64,000 nucleotides of DNA from Epilithonimonas tenax DSM 16811 (GCF_000428485.1 NZ_AUAA01000011.1:40809-104808); one strand, 5' to 3'. Positions 17,688-27,392 are shown, counted from the stretch's first letter. Notes: a model not told the origin generated them from the sequence alone. Numbers and translations: made by a program.

Positions 17688-18767
17688 ATGCCTAATACAA
17701 TAATCATTGGCTCCGGAAGTTACATTCCGGAAAACATAATAGAAGGTTCATATTTCAAGGATTCTGTTTTCTATGATGATAATAATCAACTGATTGAGAA
17801 GCCAACGGAAGAAATAATTCAGAAATTTGTGGATATCACAGAGATCGAAAGAAGAAGATATTTGAGTCCGGAAGATTTCAATTCGGATCTTGGTCTCAGA
17901 GCATCTGTGGAAGCTATTAAGGATGCAGGCATTGACAAGGAAGATATCGACTATATCATCTACGCTACCAATTTTGGGGAAGTGGATACGGATGGGATTC
18001 CCAACTTTATGCCTTCTTTGTCAGCCAGACTGAAGAATAAATTGGATATCAAAAACAGATCTTGTGTCAATTATGATATGATTTTTGGATGTCCGGGCTG
18101 GGTAGAGTCTCTTATTCTTGCAGATACATTGATAAAAGCTAAGAAGGCAAAAACAATTCTTGTTGTTGGAGGGGAAACACTTAGTCGTGTGACTGATGAA
18201 TTTGACAGAAATAAGATGATCTTCGCTGATGGTGCCGGTGCTGTGGTAGTGACTGCTACAGAAGACACAACGGTAGGCGTTCTGGCGGACAGTACACTTT
18301 GTGATAACGGCGAAGAGCTGAATTATCTTGCCAATGGCCCAAGTCTGAACCTGGAGTCCAAAGAAGCCCGACAATACATCCAGATGAAAGGGCGCAAAAT
18401 CTACGAATACGCACTTAAGAATGTTCCAGACGCTATCAAGAAAACAATCGAGAAAGCAGATCTTGATATTACTGATGTCACCAAAATACTGATTCATCAG
18501 GCCAATGCCAAAATGGATTATGCGATGATCGGGAGACTTTTCAAATTGTACGGACAGAAGGATTATGATCACGCGATCTCTCCAATGACGATTCAGGAAT
18601 TTGGAAACTCATCTGTAGCAACTGTTCCTACTTTGTTTGATCTGATCAGGAAAGGTAAACTGGAGGGTCAGGCATTCATTCCGGGTTCTCACATTGTTTT
18701 TACATCAGTTGGAGCAGGGATGAATATCAACTGCGTGGTCTATAAATTTCCAGAAGGGAAAATTTAA
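17688..18767 (+). CDS. 3-oxoacyl-ACP synthase III (FabH)-like ketosynthase
   Basis: A 359-aa thiolase-fold condensing enzyme. The FabH-type catalytic triad is present: cysteine in MIFGCPGW (C135), histidine in LIHQANAK (H270) and asparagine in FGNSSVAT (N307). Such enzymes condense an acyl-CoA or acyl-ACP with malonyl-ACP, or make related C-C bonds. The gene stands alone, without fabD or acyl carrier protein genes, so it may start branched fatty acids or serve a special lipid; the sequence does not decide this. Confidence 0.85.
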   Translation: MPNTIIIGSGSYIPENIIEGSYFKDSVFYDDNNQLIEKPTEEIIQKFVDITEIERRRYLSPEDFNSDLGLRASVEAIKDAGIDKEDIDYIIYATNFGEVDTDGIPNFMPSLSARLKNKLDIKNRSCVNYDMIFGCPGWVESLILADTLIKAKKAKTILVVGGETLSRVTDEFDRNKMIFADGAGAVVVTATEDTTVGVLADSTLCDNGEELNYLANGPSLNLESKEARQYIQMKGRKIYEYALKNVPDAIKKTIEKADLDITDVTKILIHQANAKMDYAMIGRLFKLYGQKDYDHAISPMTIQEFGNSSVATVPTLFDLIRKGKLEGQAFIPGSHIVFTSVGAGMNINCVVYKFPEGKI

Positions 18768-18842
18768 AGTAAAATCAAAACTTAAACGTTTATAATATGA
18801 AAGGAATAAATTATTATTCCTTTTGTTTTTTTTAATATCAGT

Positions 18843-20048
18843 ATGCAAAAGAATATTTTATTTCTTCTGGGCATTTTTTTATTGCTGGAAGTCTATGTTT
18901 ATCAAGCTTTTAAAACCGTTTATTCCAATCAGAATGCAAAATTCATCTATTGGATCCCGACGGTTGTGATCTACGGATTTTTACTTTATTCCGTTCTTAC
19001 TTTCAACAGAGGATCTCACGATTACTTGAGTTTTCAGATTGTATTTTCCACTATTCTGATCTTCGTTTTACCAAAATTACTGGTGGCTGTCTTCCTGTTG
19101 GTAGAAGATATGTTTAGATTGTTCAATTTTGGATATCAATATGTGGCGACAGAAAATCACGATTATCCATCACGGCGAAAGTTTGTGAGTCTGGTAGGTT
19201 TGGGATCGGCAGCGTTGTTAGCGGGTTTGGTTTTGGACGGAATTGTGTTTGGGAAATACCGCCACAGAGCGAGAATTGTAAGGTTGAAGCTAAAGAATCT
19301 TCCTGCAGCTTTTAAAGGTTACAGGATTGTTCAGATCTCTGATGTTCACAGTGGAAGTTTTCAAAATCCAAAACACTTACAGCACGCAATCGATTTGATC
19401 AATAAGCAAGACGCTGATCTGATCCTTTTTACCGGAGATATGGTGAACAATTATGCAGATGAGTTCATTCCTTTTATTGATCTTTTTTCTCAGATCAAAA
19501 GCAGGGACGGCAAGTTTGCAGTTCTCGGAAATCATGACTATGGCGACTATGGTGATTTTAAAAATAAAGAAGAAAAAGCGCAAAACATTCCTCAGCTCAT
19601 AGAGTATGAGAAGAAAGCCGGATTCGAAATGCTGAGAAATGAACACCGGATCATTGAGAAAAATGGAGAAAAACTTTATATTCTGGGCGTCGAAAACTGG
19701 GGGATTCCACCTTTTCCGCAATTCGGTGATCTGGATAAAGCTTCTCAGGATGTTCCTGCAGATGCTGCAAAAATCCTGATGTCACACGACCCTTCACATT
19801 TCGATGCCGTTGTGAAAAACCACCCAAAAAACATCCAGTTAACGATCTCTGGACATACGCACGGGATGCAGTTCGGAATCGATCTGAAGAACTTCAAGTG
19901 GTCGCCTGTAAAGTACAAGTATCCAAAATGGGCAGATCTTTACGAAAGTGAAGGGAAATATCTCTACGTTAACCGTGGTTTTGGCGTGATCGGATATCCG
20001 GGAAGAGTCGGCGTATTGCCGGAAATTACCGTTTTTGAACTAAGTTAA
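18843..20048 (+). CDS. Membrane-anchored metallophosphoesterase
   Basis: A 401-aa protein with N-terminal hydrophobic helices (about residues 5-25, 35-55, 62-85 and 118-135) followed by a calcineurin-like phosphoesterase domain. The metal-binding motifs are in order: QISDVHSG, LFTGDMVNN, VLGNHDYGDYG, and ISGHTHGMQFG near the C-terminus. The YkuE/YaeI-type architecture suggests action on phospholipid or undecaprenyl pyrophosphate-like substrates, but that is inference. A strong hairpin terminator follows. Confidence 0.9.
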   Translation: MQKNILFLLGIFLLLEVYVYQAFKTVYSNQNAKFIYWIPTVVIYGFLLYSVLTFNRGSHDYLSFQIVFSTILIFVLPKLLVAVFLLVEDMFRLFNFGYQYVATENHDYPSRRKFVSLVGLGSAALLAGLVLDGIVFGKYRHRARIVRLKLKNLPAAFKGYRIVQISDVHSGSFQNPKHLQHAIDLINKQDADLILFTGDMVNNYADEFIPFIDLFSQIKSRDGKFAVLGNHDYGDYGDFKNKEEKAQNIPQLIEYEKKAGFEMLRNEHRIIEKNGEKLYILGVENWGIPPFPQFGDLDKASQDVPADAAKILMSHDPSHFDAVVKNHPKNIQLTISGHTHGMQFGIDLKNFKWSPVKYKYPKWADLYESEGKYLYVNRGFGVIGYPGRVGVLPEITVFELS

Positions 20049-20069
20049 GGCCTGTCCTTTCATATAATA

Positions 20070-20105
20070 AAGCCTGTTATCGGATCAATGATAACAGGCT
20101 TTTCT
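20070..20105 (+). terminator. Terminator after the metallophosphoesterase gene
   Basis: Perfect 12-bp stem AAGCCTGTTATC (20070-20081) with GATAACAGGCTT (20090-20101), followed by T-rich sequence. Confidence 0.85.
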
Positions 20106-20249
20106 GTATGGTTTTCGTCAGCTTCGGTTAATGAAATGAGTGGTTATTGAAGATTAAATCACTTATACGGCTTCATTTAAAATGCTTATTACTGTACATA
20201 CGTTCCCAATTCATGTCAATTAAATAAGTCTGTGTCAAACTTTGAATGG

Positions 20250-20267
20250 TTTTTTTTTTTTTTTTTT
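20250..20267 (+). repeat. 18-base T homopolymer
   Basis: An uninterrupted run of 18 T, 4 nt past the stop codon (minus strand) of the NodB-like gene. It lies outside the coding region. Its length may be miscounted by sequencing. Confidence 0.9.
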
Positions 20268-20271
20268 AATG

Positions 20272-21024
20272 TCAAAACAGATAATCCTTCATTCTGGAAA
20301 CGGCAATTTCGTGCTCATCTATGAACTGGAAGAGACTTTCCAGCCGGTCTTCGAAAGTTCTGTCGAGGTTGATCTTCTTGTAAAAAGGCAACACAAATGG
20401 CAGCCTGTCTTTGCTGTAAAGTTGCCACGCATTGGCATAGATCATGACATATTCATCCGACTTCAGACTTTCCAAAAGCATACTCTCATAATACTTCATC
20501 GGTGTCACCTGGAGTACATAATCATTGAACGGAAGCTGCGAATAGGGTGACTGACTTTCGGGGACAACCGTCAGTTCGTTTTCGGTGTAGATTTCTGTTT
20601 TTGCGGTCAGCTTTCGCCATAGAAAATCGATCTTCGAATCCTCAATGTTCGAGACGTAAACGAAGTCCAGTTCTTTGATTTCCGGGTAGGGTAGACGGTG
20701 TGCTTTTTGCCTCAATCCTTTGATGGGTTTGTTGAGTGTGTGCTCCAGATTCAGCTTCGTTTTTGCAATGCTTTCTGCTTCAGAATTGACATTGTAAAGT
20801 GCGATCTCGTGACCGGAAAGTGACAGGCTTTTCAGTAGTTTATGCAGCTTATCGGCAATAGAGATTTCCACAAAAAATGTGGCGTGATACTCGTGCAATT
20901 CCAGCAAAAGCAAAATGATCTTGGTATTTTCTTCGATAGATGATATCAATTCATCGTCAGAAAATTTTTTATTGGCTTCTCTTGTTTTTTCTGTAATTGA
21001 TATATTGAATGTTAGTAAGATCAC
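20272..21024 (-). CDS. Degenerate polysaccharide-deacetylase (NodB-fold) protein
   Basis: A 250-aa protein. The core EYHATFFVEISIADKL (residues 45-60) and LSGHEIALYN (69-78) align with the NodB strand-helix core (ATFF... GHEIxxH). The metal-binding residues are lost: the usual aspartate of motif 1 is asparagine in TFNISI (N7), the HxxxH after GHEI is ALYNVNSE, and the RxP motif is GLRQKAH. It therefore probably lacks deacetylase activity or has another role. No signal peptide. It is followed on its coding strand by an 18-A run. Confidence 0.6.
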   Translation of the reverse strand: MILLTFNISITEKTREANKKFSDDELISSIEENTKIILLLLELHEYHATFFVEISIADKLHKLLKSLSLSGHEIALYNVNSEAESIAKTKLNLEHTLNKPIKGLRQKAHRLPYPEIKELDFVYVSNIEDSKIDFLWRKLTAKTEIYTENELTVVPESQSPYSQLPFNDYVLQVTPMKYYESMLLESLKSDEYVMIYANAWQLYSKDRLPFVLPFYKKINLDRTFEDRLESLFQFIDEHEIAVSRMKDYLF

Positions 21025-21110
21025 TTAAACTGGAATTTATATTTTGGTTATAAATAATTATAAATCAAATGTTAAAACATACGTAACTTCAATTGATGAT
21101 TGAGGTTTTG

Positions 21111-22073
21111 TTATTTGTTTAATTTAATTTTTAAATTATTGATCATATCTATTGACATTGATGAAATATCGAACTTATAATCCAATCCCCAATCTTGTTT
21201 TGCGGCAGAATCATCAATACTTGCCGGCCAGGAATCTGCGATCGCCTGACGGAAATCCGGCTCATATCTGATCTCAAAATCCGGGATTGTTTTTTTGATC
21301 TCATCAGCCAATTCCTTGGGTGTGAATCTCATCCCGCCAAGGTTATAAGAATAGCGGATTTTCACCTGGTCTTTTGGAGCGGTCATCAGCTTAATTGTAG
21401 CGTCTATTGCGTCGTCCATATAAAGCATCGGCATCGCTGTATCTTCCTTGATGAAGCTGGTGTATTTTGCATTTTCTACCGCCTCATAAAAGATCTCCAC
21501 CGCGTAATCTGTAGTACCACCTCCGGCCGGGGCTTTCCAGGAAATCAAACCAGGATAACGGATACTTCTGATGTCCACACCATATTTTTCGAAGTAATAT
21601 TCGCACCATTTCTCACCTGCCATTTTGGAGATCCCATAAACGGTGGTTGGGTTAAGTACCACTTCCTGTCCCACATTTTCTTTCGGGATCCCTTTTCCGA
21701 ATACTGCGATAGAACTTGGCCAGAATATCTTTTTTAACGTCCCTTCCTTCGCTAATTCACAAAGGTGGATCAATGGGTCAAGATTCAGTTTCCAGGCGAA
21801 AAGAGGCTGCTTTTCGGATGTTCCTGACAGGAGAGAGGCCAAATGGTAAACCGTCGTGATGTGGTGCTCTCTGATCACTTCTGTAACGGCTTGGAAATTG
21901 GTGACATCCAGTCTTTCATAATAGCCGGCTTCTGTGATGCCTTCTTTCCATTTGTCAAGTCCGGATGCGATGACGTTTTCTTTACCGTACATTTCACACA
22001 GTCGTACTGTGAGCTCCGTTCCGATCTGGCCCAGTGCGCCAGTGATGAGGATTTTTTCTGTTGGTGTTTCCAT
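21111..22073 (-). CDS. L-threonine 3-dehydrogenase, short-chain (SDR) type
   Basis: A 320-aa extended short-chain dehydrogenase. The NAD site GALGQIGTEL lies near the N-terminus, the catalytic YxxxK is YGISKMAGEKW, and the segment RYPGLISWKAPAGGGTTDYAVEIFYEA is the hallmark of the SDR-type L-threonine dehydrogenase known from Flavobacterium frigidimaris and relatives. It oxidises threonine to 2-amino-3-ketobutyrate. The partner Kbl enzyme is not adjacent. A TAGATTTG box (22093-22100) lies 19 nt before the ATG. Confidence 0.85.
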   Translation of the reverse strand: METPTEKILITGALGQIGTELTVRLCEMYGKENVIASGLDKWKEGITEAGYYERLDVTNFQAVTEVIREHHITTVYHLASLLSGTSEKQPLFAWKLNLDPLIHLCELAKEGTLKKIFWPSSIAVFGKGIPKENVGQEVVLNPTTVYGISKMAGEKWCEYYFEKYGVDIRSIRYPGLISWKAPAGGGTTDYAVEIFYEAVENAKYTSFIKEDTAMPMLYMDDAIDATIKLMTAPKDQVKIRYSYNLGGMRFTPKELADEIKKTIPDFEIRYEPDFRQAIADSWPASIDDSAAKQDWGLDYKFDISSMSIDMINNLKIKLNK

Positions 22074-22092
22074 TTTTACTTTTATTGATTCG

Positions 22093-22100
22093 CAAATCTA
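22093..22100 (-). promoter_or_regulatory. -7 box of the threonine dehydrogenase gene
   Basis: Minus strand TAGATTTG, a match to TAnnTTTG, 19 nt before the ATG at 22073. No -33 TTG at the expected spacing. Confidence 0.5.
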
Positions 22101-22265
22101 ATTAATTTAAATATTGGGCTAAAATTTTTCCACGGCAAAAGACTTCGATTGTTGCAAGTAGTGAAACAAATGCGGTGAAATAATTTGCGAGGTTCTGGTA
22201 TTATTTTAATTTTATACTTTTAAAACCTTACAATTTAAGATCCAAATTTTATCAATCCCATCTTT

Positions 22266-23093
22266 ATGAAAACCAATTCAATTATCAGTACCGATGAGCT
22301 TTTTCTAATTTCCAACCATGCCGGTCTTCGGATTTTTGATGTGAGAACTGGTCCGGATGCCAAAGAAGCATATCAGAAAAAACATCTAGAGAATGCCGCT
22401 TTTGTGGATTTGAATACGGATCTAGCAGATATTAATGATCCCAAAATGGGCGGGAGACATCCGCTTCCGAGTTTTTCAACTTTCATAAAAACCTTGGGTA
22501 GATTAGGGATTGATAAAGATTCTGAAGTGGTGATCTATGATGATAAAAATGGGGCAAATGCAGGCGCGAGATTTTGGTGGATGCTAAAAGCCGTGGGTCA
22601 CCAGAATGTCCGGGTGCTGAATGGCGGTTTCCAATTTGCCGAAAGTCAGCATTATCCTGTTGCTTCCGGTGATCAATCTTATGCTGAAGCAAATTACGTT
22701 TCGGGATGTAACAAGTGGCAACTGCCACAAGTCTCGATTGATAATGTAAAAACTGCAACGCAAAATCCCGACTTTTTGATTGTCGATGTCCGAGAGTGTA
22801 CACGTTATCAAGGAATTACAGAGCCTATTGATTTGGTGGCTGGACATATTCCGAAGGCGGAGAATTTCCCCTTTACAGAGAATCTGGACGAAAATGGACT
22901 GTTCAAATCTCCTGATATTCTGAAGGATAGTTATACTGCGTTTTTCAAAAATAAAGCGTCAGACAAAATCATTTTCCATTGTGGAAGCGGCGTTACGGCT
23001 TGTCATTCTTTATTGGCATTGGATCACGCCGGTTTTGAAATCCCGAATCTTTATGTGGGAAGCTGGAGCGAGTGGAGCCGAAACGAGGTTTAG
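22266..23093 (+). CDS. Two-domain sulfurtransferase (rhodanese / 3-mercaptopyruvate type)
   Basis: A 275-aa protein with two rhodanese domains (about residues 5-130 and 150-270). The catalytic cysteine loop FHCGSGVTAC is in the second domain (C239); CGSGVT is the loop form typical of 3-mercaptopyruvate sulfurtransferases. The first domain, with DDKNGANAGARFWWML, lacks a catalytic cysteine as is usual. No signal peptide, so cytoplasmic. It is divergent from the threonine dehydrogenase gene and convergent with the large barrel gene. Confidence 0.9.
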   Translation: MKTNSIISTDELFLISNHAGLRIFDVRTGPDAKEAYQKKHLENAAFVDLNTDLADINDPKMGGRHPLPSFSTFIKTLGRLGIDKDSEVVIYDDKNGANAGARFWWMLKAVGHQNVRVLNGGFQFAESQHYPVASGDQSYAEANYVSGCNKWQLPQVSIDNVKTATQNPDFLIVDVRECTRYQGITEPIDLVAGHIPKAENFPFTENLDENGLFKSPDILKDSYTAFFKNKASDKIIFHCGSGVTACHSLLALDHAGFEIPNLYVGSWSEWSRNEV

Positions 23094-23118
23094 GAGTGAG
23101 TTATGAATTTATCATTAA

Positions 23119-26100
23119 TTAAAAGCTTGCCCGGATCTGCATACTTCCAATGTGAATCGTCCGTTCACCGGAATTCCGCCCTTCGTAATTCACATTCAGT
23201 TGGATGAAGGCGTTGATGGCTTGCTGAACGAATAATGACCAGACCTGGTTTTTACCGACCTTCAGTCCTTCCAACATTTGATTTCCGACAATGCTGTAAT
23301 TATTCCCGGTAAAATCATTATTAATAAAAGAAAAATTAGCCCGGACAGAGGTTTTCGCCTTTTCCCATTGCAGTGTTCCGGAAATCTCGTAGGTTTTCAG
23401 CATTTCCAGGCCGTCTGTTCTTTTCTTTTGACGCAGTGCGCCGTAGAGCTCCGTCTGTAAACTTTCTGTGAGTTTGTAAGTCGCCTTGGGCTTGGTCTCC
23501 CAATTTTGAAGAAGGTAATTCCGTGTATTATAAACCTGAGAACTGTTGGTGACATTTTGGACAGAATTTTCCCAATCTGTCCTGAACGATTTTGTAAACG
23601 AGTAGCCAATATTGAGGAAATGAGACTTCTGACCGTGCGCTTCATTGCTGAAATTGGCATTCACCAGATTGTCATTGTCTGTGTACCGGTAACTGCCATT
23701 CCATCCAGATTTGTCACTGGAGTTGAATATTGCACCAGCCAGTATGTTCTGTGTTTTCAGCAATTGATCGTTTTCTTTTTTGAATGGATTCCAAACCAGA
23801 ACCTGATCATTTTTGAGGTAAGAGTTCTGAGAAAGCAAAGACAGGTTGACATTCCACCGTTTCAAAAATTCATTTTTAGAACTGATGATCACTGATGGAT
23901 TCACAAACAAGGCAAGTTGAAGTTTATTCTTGTTCGAGGCCAGATAATTCACACTATTCGTATAAATTCTAATATACTGGGCTAAATCTGCATATTCCGC
24001 CGCTTCGAATTCATCTAATTGCTGAATGCCATCGTTGTTATAATCTGTCCATTTGTAAACACCTTGCCCATCTGTGACTTTGATGTACTGGAATTCGCGC
24101 TGCGCTTCCTGCCCGTTTCCGAGTTCGTAGAAAAACTGTAGCCGCATCCCGTTTTTGAAAAGTTGCTGGTTGTAGAGGATATTCCCGACCACAAAATCCT
24201 GATTCTGGTCATTCGCAAGACTTTGATTTTCATAAAAGAACTTTCTGTAATGCATCAAGGTAGATAATTGTGTCGTTTCAGTCTTGATGATCTGGCTTTC
24301 TCCCATAATTCCGACAAGGTTGTTGACCTTTAGCAAACGGTTGTCCTGCACAGAATCATTGCTTCGGAAATAGAGTTTCGTTAATAATTTGGTCCTTAAG
24401 GAGTCCGTTATTTTTTTCTGGATGAATAATTCTTTCCAGCTGTAACTTGTCACATCCAGATTTTGAGTGGCATTGTATTTTTTCTCGTTTTGTTCCATAG
24501 ATCCGCCCAGCATCCAGCTTCCCTTTTTGCCTGCTAACTCTGTTGAAATTCCGCCTCTAATGAAAATCGTATTAAGATCTGTCGATTTTGTGTCTAGGTA
24601 AGAAATGGCGGCCAGATTATTGAATTTGCCAACTTTCCAGACAGCATCTAGGTCATTTTTGATGCCTTTGTATGTGTCTGTTTCCTCCAGGTAATTTAAT
24701 TTATAATTGATCTTTGATGTCTTACCAAAATCATTAAGGAAGGAAAAAATGAAACGGTTCTGCGTGATCTGACTGAACTCATTGGTCAAATTAAAATCCC
24801 TCCAGAAATCTACATTATTGATGCGGTCCAGAATATGGAAGTTCTTTTGAATCATTTGGTATTCCAACATCGGCGTTCCTGTCCAGGTGTTTTTTCGGAA
24901 CGTTTTGTTGGCATAGAGTCTTGCGGCGTAACCAATGTTTTGATCATTGTCTTTTGATGAAAATCCATTGAGGTCATAATTGCTCAAAGAGACATCTGTC
25001 CCAATGACGCCTTCATTCAAGGCGTATTCTACATTGGCAGAATAGACCTGAGACTTTTCTGGAGCAGGGAGTTTGCGAACCGCAAGGTAATCGCCTAATC
25101 CTGTTCCCATATATTGGAATACACGGCCATTATTGGTGGTTTGTTGCAGCTGATAATCACCTTTTCCGGTTCCGAAATATGTAAAGGACACCAGATAGAG
25201 GACTTGTGTCTGATCTGTTGAGAATTCATAATGAAAGGAATTGCCTGAGAATACCTTTTTATAGAGGATCTTGTTGACATCATATTCGGTTTCTACACCG
25301 GATTGAGAATACATCAGATTGGGATCATTTCCTGCATTCGCGAGTTGCAGTTGATCTTCTTCGCTCAGGTTGAGGGAAAGTGGTGCATTCTTGTTGTCGT
25401 TCTCCATAAACCAGCTCAATCTCGCTTTGAGCTTTTCGCGCTGGTGTTTTATATTTCCTGTGATCAGAAATCTGGTGTAATTCCGATTCGTATAATTATA
25501 AGAAACATTGATGAAGTTCTGTTTGTAAATAGGACGGAAACTGGTGAAGGTGATTTCTCCAGTGTTGTAATTGATAATGTAATCCTGATTTTCGCCGCGT
25601 TTCATCAAAACACCATCAATGAAAACCTGCTCGGAACCTGAAATGATTGTGATGAACAGCTCGCCGTTTTTCCCTGTCAACCTGTAAGGACCTTGGTTTC
25701 CTTCTATTCCCTGGAAACGCATCCTGTAAAATTCACTTCTGGCAACACCTCCGGAAACATCTATTGCGGTTTTGTTCCCATTCTTTTCCCAACTGGTGAG
25801 GAACTGTAATCCCATACTTCTTCTCTGATAACGTCCAAAGTACGTGGTCTCATCATTAAGATCCAGATGTCCGGCTCTTATGATGCTGTGATTTTTGATA
25901 TTAAGCTGCAAGTATATTTTGTCAAATTCCTGCAAAGTCTGTGTGTAACCATCTGCCTGAACGGGAAGATTGTGATCCGATATAGAAGCCAGAATAGAAA
26001 CATCCGGGCTCAATTTTCCTGAGATTTGCATATCCATAGAACTTTGGACAGAAGATCCCTGATTATTTCCGAACGTGATTCCTCTGATGATGGATCCTTT

Positions 26101-26361
26101 GGAATTGAGCTCGCCGAGGATTCTTTTCTTGTCATTTTTTACCAGCACTTCTTCATCATAAATCACTTTATTTTGTTTTTTGATAAAGTCAAGCGTGTCT
26201 TTGGTGAAAAAGTCCTGGTTGATTTTGGCGATCAGAATGCTGTCTTTTTTGATAGAATCTTGCGGGATATTGGGGTTTTTCCAACTGAAAATCTGTGCAT
26301 TAACCGGGATTAGTGCAAAAAAAATCAATGTTAACAGAAAAATTTTATTTATCTTAGCCAC
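23119..26361 (-). CDS. Large predicted outer-membrane beta-barrel protein, unknown function
   Basis: A 1080-aa protein beginning with a signal peptide (AKINKIFLLTLIFFALIPVNAQ). The start codon is GTG. After a polar stretch, a conserved segment (GSIIRGITFGNNQGSSVQSSMDMQISGKLSPDVSILASISD) opens a long series of alternating strands ending in GERTIHIGSMQIRASF, an outer-membrane type C-terminus. No TonB box, plug domain or type IX sorting domain is visible. Many WNGSYRYTDND-like strands and DYNNDGIQQLDEFE suggest a very large barrel with a calcium-binding-like loop. I do not recognise a function. Confidence 0.75.
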   Translation of the reverse strand: MAKINKIFLLTLIFFALIPVNAQIFSWKNPNIPQDSIKKDSILIAKINQDFFTKDTLDFIKKQNKVIYDEEVLVKNDKKRILGELNSKGSIIRGITFGNNQGSSVQSSMDMQISGKLSPDVSILASISDHNLPVQADGYTQTLQEFDKIYLQLNIKNHSIIRAGHLDLNDETTYFGRYQRRSMGLQFLTSWEKNGNKTAIDVSGGVARSEFYRMRFQGIEGNQGPYRLTGKNGELFITIISGSEQVFIDGVLMKRGENQDYIINYNTGEITFTSFRPIYKQNFINVSYNYTNRNYTRFLITGNIKHQREKLKARLSWFMENDNKNAPLSLNLSEEDQLQLANAGNDPNLMYSQSGVETEYDVNKILYKKVFSGNSFHYEFSTDQTQVLYLVSFTYFGTGKGDYQLQQTTNNGRVFQYMGTGLGDYLAVRKLPAPEKSQVYSANVEYALNEGVIGTDVSLSNYDLNGFSSKDNDQNIGYAARLYANKTFRKNTWTGTPMLEYQMIQKNFHILDRINNVDFWRDFNLTNEFSQITQNRFIFSFLNDFGKTSKINYKLNYLEETDTYKGIKNDLDAVWKVGKFNNLAAISYLDTKSTDLNTIFIRGGISTELAGKKGSWMLGGSMEQNEKKYNATQNLDVTSYSWKELFIQKKITDSLRTKLLTKLYFRSNDSVQDNRLLKVNNLVGIMGESQIIKTETTQLSTLMHYRKFFYENQSLANDQNQDFVVGNILYNQQLFKNGMRLQFFYELGNGQEAQREFQYIKVTDGQGVYKWTDYNNDGIQQLDEFEAAEYADLAQYIRIYTNSVNYLASNKNKLQLALFVNPSVIISSKNEFLKRWNVNLSLLSQNSYLKNDQVLVWNPFKKENDQLLKTQNILAGAIFNSSDKSGWNGSYRYTDNDNLVNANFSNEAHGQKSHFLNIGYSFTKSFRTDWENSVQNVTNSSQVYNTRNYLLQNWETKPKATYKLTESLQTELYGALRQKKRTDGLEMLKTYEISGTLQWEKAKTSVRANFSFINNDFTGNNYSIVGNQMLEGLKVGKNQVWSLFVQQAINAFIQLNVNYEGRNSGERTIHIGSMQIRASF

Positions 26362-26446
26362 CCTTTTGTTATGATGTGTAAAAGTACTAATAATAGGCGT
26401 TGGAACGAATTAACAATTATTTAAAACGGGGAACGGCCTCTTAAAA

Positions 26447-26475
26447 TTGTAGTAAGCATTAAAATTTTATATTTG
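26447..26475 (+). promoter_or_regulatory. Promoter of the first tandem type IX cargo gene
   Basis: TTG (26447-26449), 18 nt, TATATTTG (26468-26475) followed by C: a full match to the Bacteroidota consensus, 48 nt before the ATG at 26524. Confidence 0.75.
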
Positions 26476-26523
26476 CCACAGACAAAAGAAACAAAAAAAA
26501 CAATAACAATTTAATCTTATATT

Positions 26524-27306
26524 ATGACAAAATTCTATTCTTTATTAGCCGCAGTTGCTTTATCTGCAAGTATCAATGCACAGACAAAAACTGTGACCAT
26601 CAATCTAGCGAGCACTGGAGGTACGGCTGCAATTGGTACTGGTAATTATGGCTCTGGAGCCGAGAGAACTTGGACAACAGATGGCGTTGCATTTGGCGGT
26701 AAAGCAATTACTGGAAATTCTGCTAATCAGCCGGTCAATCCAACTACAGCTGGAACCTTATTACAGGTTCAGGCAGCCAATGGTGTCATTTATAACACAG
26801 CGGCTTTGCCAGGTAAACTGATCAGTGTGACGATCAATTCTGCAGGTACGGCTAGAGAATCTTCTCTTTACGGAGGTACAGATCGTTTGGTAAATTCTAC
26901 AAGTGCTGATTATAATGTAACTGGAGGTACTCAGGTGGGTGCAGCTTCTACTACAGGATGGTCTGCAGATTTAGCTTCAACTGATTACAAATTTTTCGCC
27001 ATCAAAAGAGGAGCAAGTGCTTCTTACATCACTTCTATCGTGATTGTTTATGCAGATCCTACAATGGCTGTGGTAGATGCTACAAAGGCAAAAGCTAACC
27101 TGGTTAAAAACACATTGGTCGCAAACGAACTTATTTTCGGAGCTTCTGCAAAAGTATCAGTTTACAATACTGCTGGTCAAGTTGTAAAAACGGCTGAGGT
27201 TTCTGACAACTCCAGATTAGATGTATCGGCTTTACCAAAAGGAACTTATGTTGTAACGGGTGTTGTCAATGGACAAGCGGTTTCTCAAAAAATAATCAAA
27301 AAATAA
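26524..27306 (+). CDS. Secreted protein with type IX (type A) sorting domain, tandem copy 1
   Basis: A 260-aa protein. A signal peptide (MTKFYSLLAAVALSASINAQ) is followed by a beta-rich region of about 160 residues (TKTVTINLASTGGTAAIGTG...) resembling all-beta carbohydrate-binding-like domains, and a C-terminal sorting domain of about 75 residues (VSVYNTAGQVVKTAEV...LPKGTYVVTGVVNGQAVSQKIIKK). It should be exported across the outer membrane by the type IX secretion system. No catalytic motif. A paralogue with a very similar sorting domain follows. Confidence 0.85.
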   Translation: MTKFYSLLAAVALSASINAQTKTVTINLASTGGTAAIGTGNYGSGAERTWTTDGVAFGGKAITGNSANQPVNPTTAGTLLQVQAANGVIYNTAALPGKLISVTINSAGTARESSLYGGTDRLVNSTSADYNVTGGTQVGAASTTGWSADLASTDYKFFAIKRGASASYITSIVIVYADPTMAVVDATKAKANLVKNTLVANELIFGASAKVSVYNTAGQVVKTAEVSDNSRLDVSALPKGTYVVTGVVNGQAVSQKIIKK

Positions 27307-27321
27307 TCAAATAGATATGTT

Positions 27322-27359
27322 AAAAAAGTGTGCTCTGCAAATGGGAGCGCTTTTTTACT
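27322..27359 (+). terminator. Terminator between the two cargo genes
   Basis: AAAAAAG-TGT-GCTC pairs with GGGAGCGCTTTTTT around a short loop, with a small bulge, followed by a T-run. The TATTTTTG promoter box of the next gene begins at its end (27360-27367). Confidence 0.6.
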
Positions 27360-27367
27360 TATTTTTG
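27360..27367 (+). promoter_or_regulatory. -7 box of the second cargo gene
   Basis: TATTTTTG, 25 nt before the ATG at 27393. Its place inside the upstream open frame argues for the shorter protein start. Confidence 0.5.
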
Positions 27368-27392
27368 TATAACAATTTTAAACTTTAATAAA

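Noticed and set aside
20250..20267. Phase variation by the 18-T tract
   Set aside because: The tract is outside any coding frame and not between promoter boxes, so no on/off switching follows from it.
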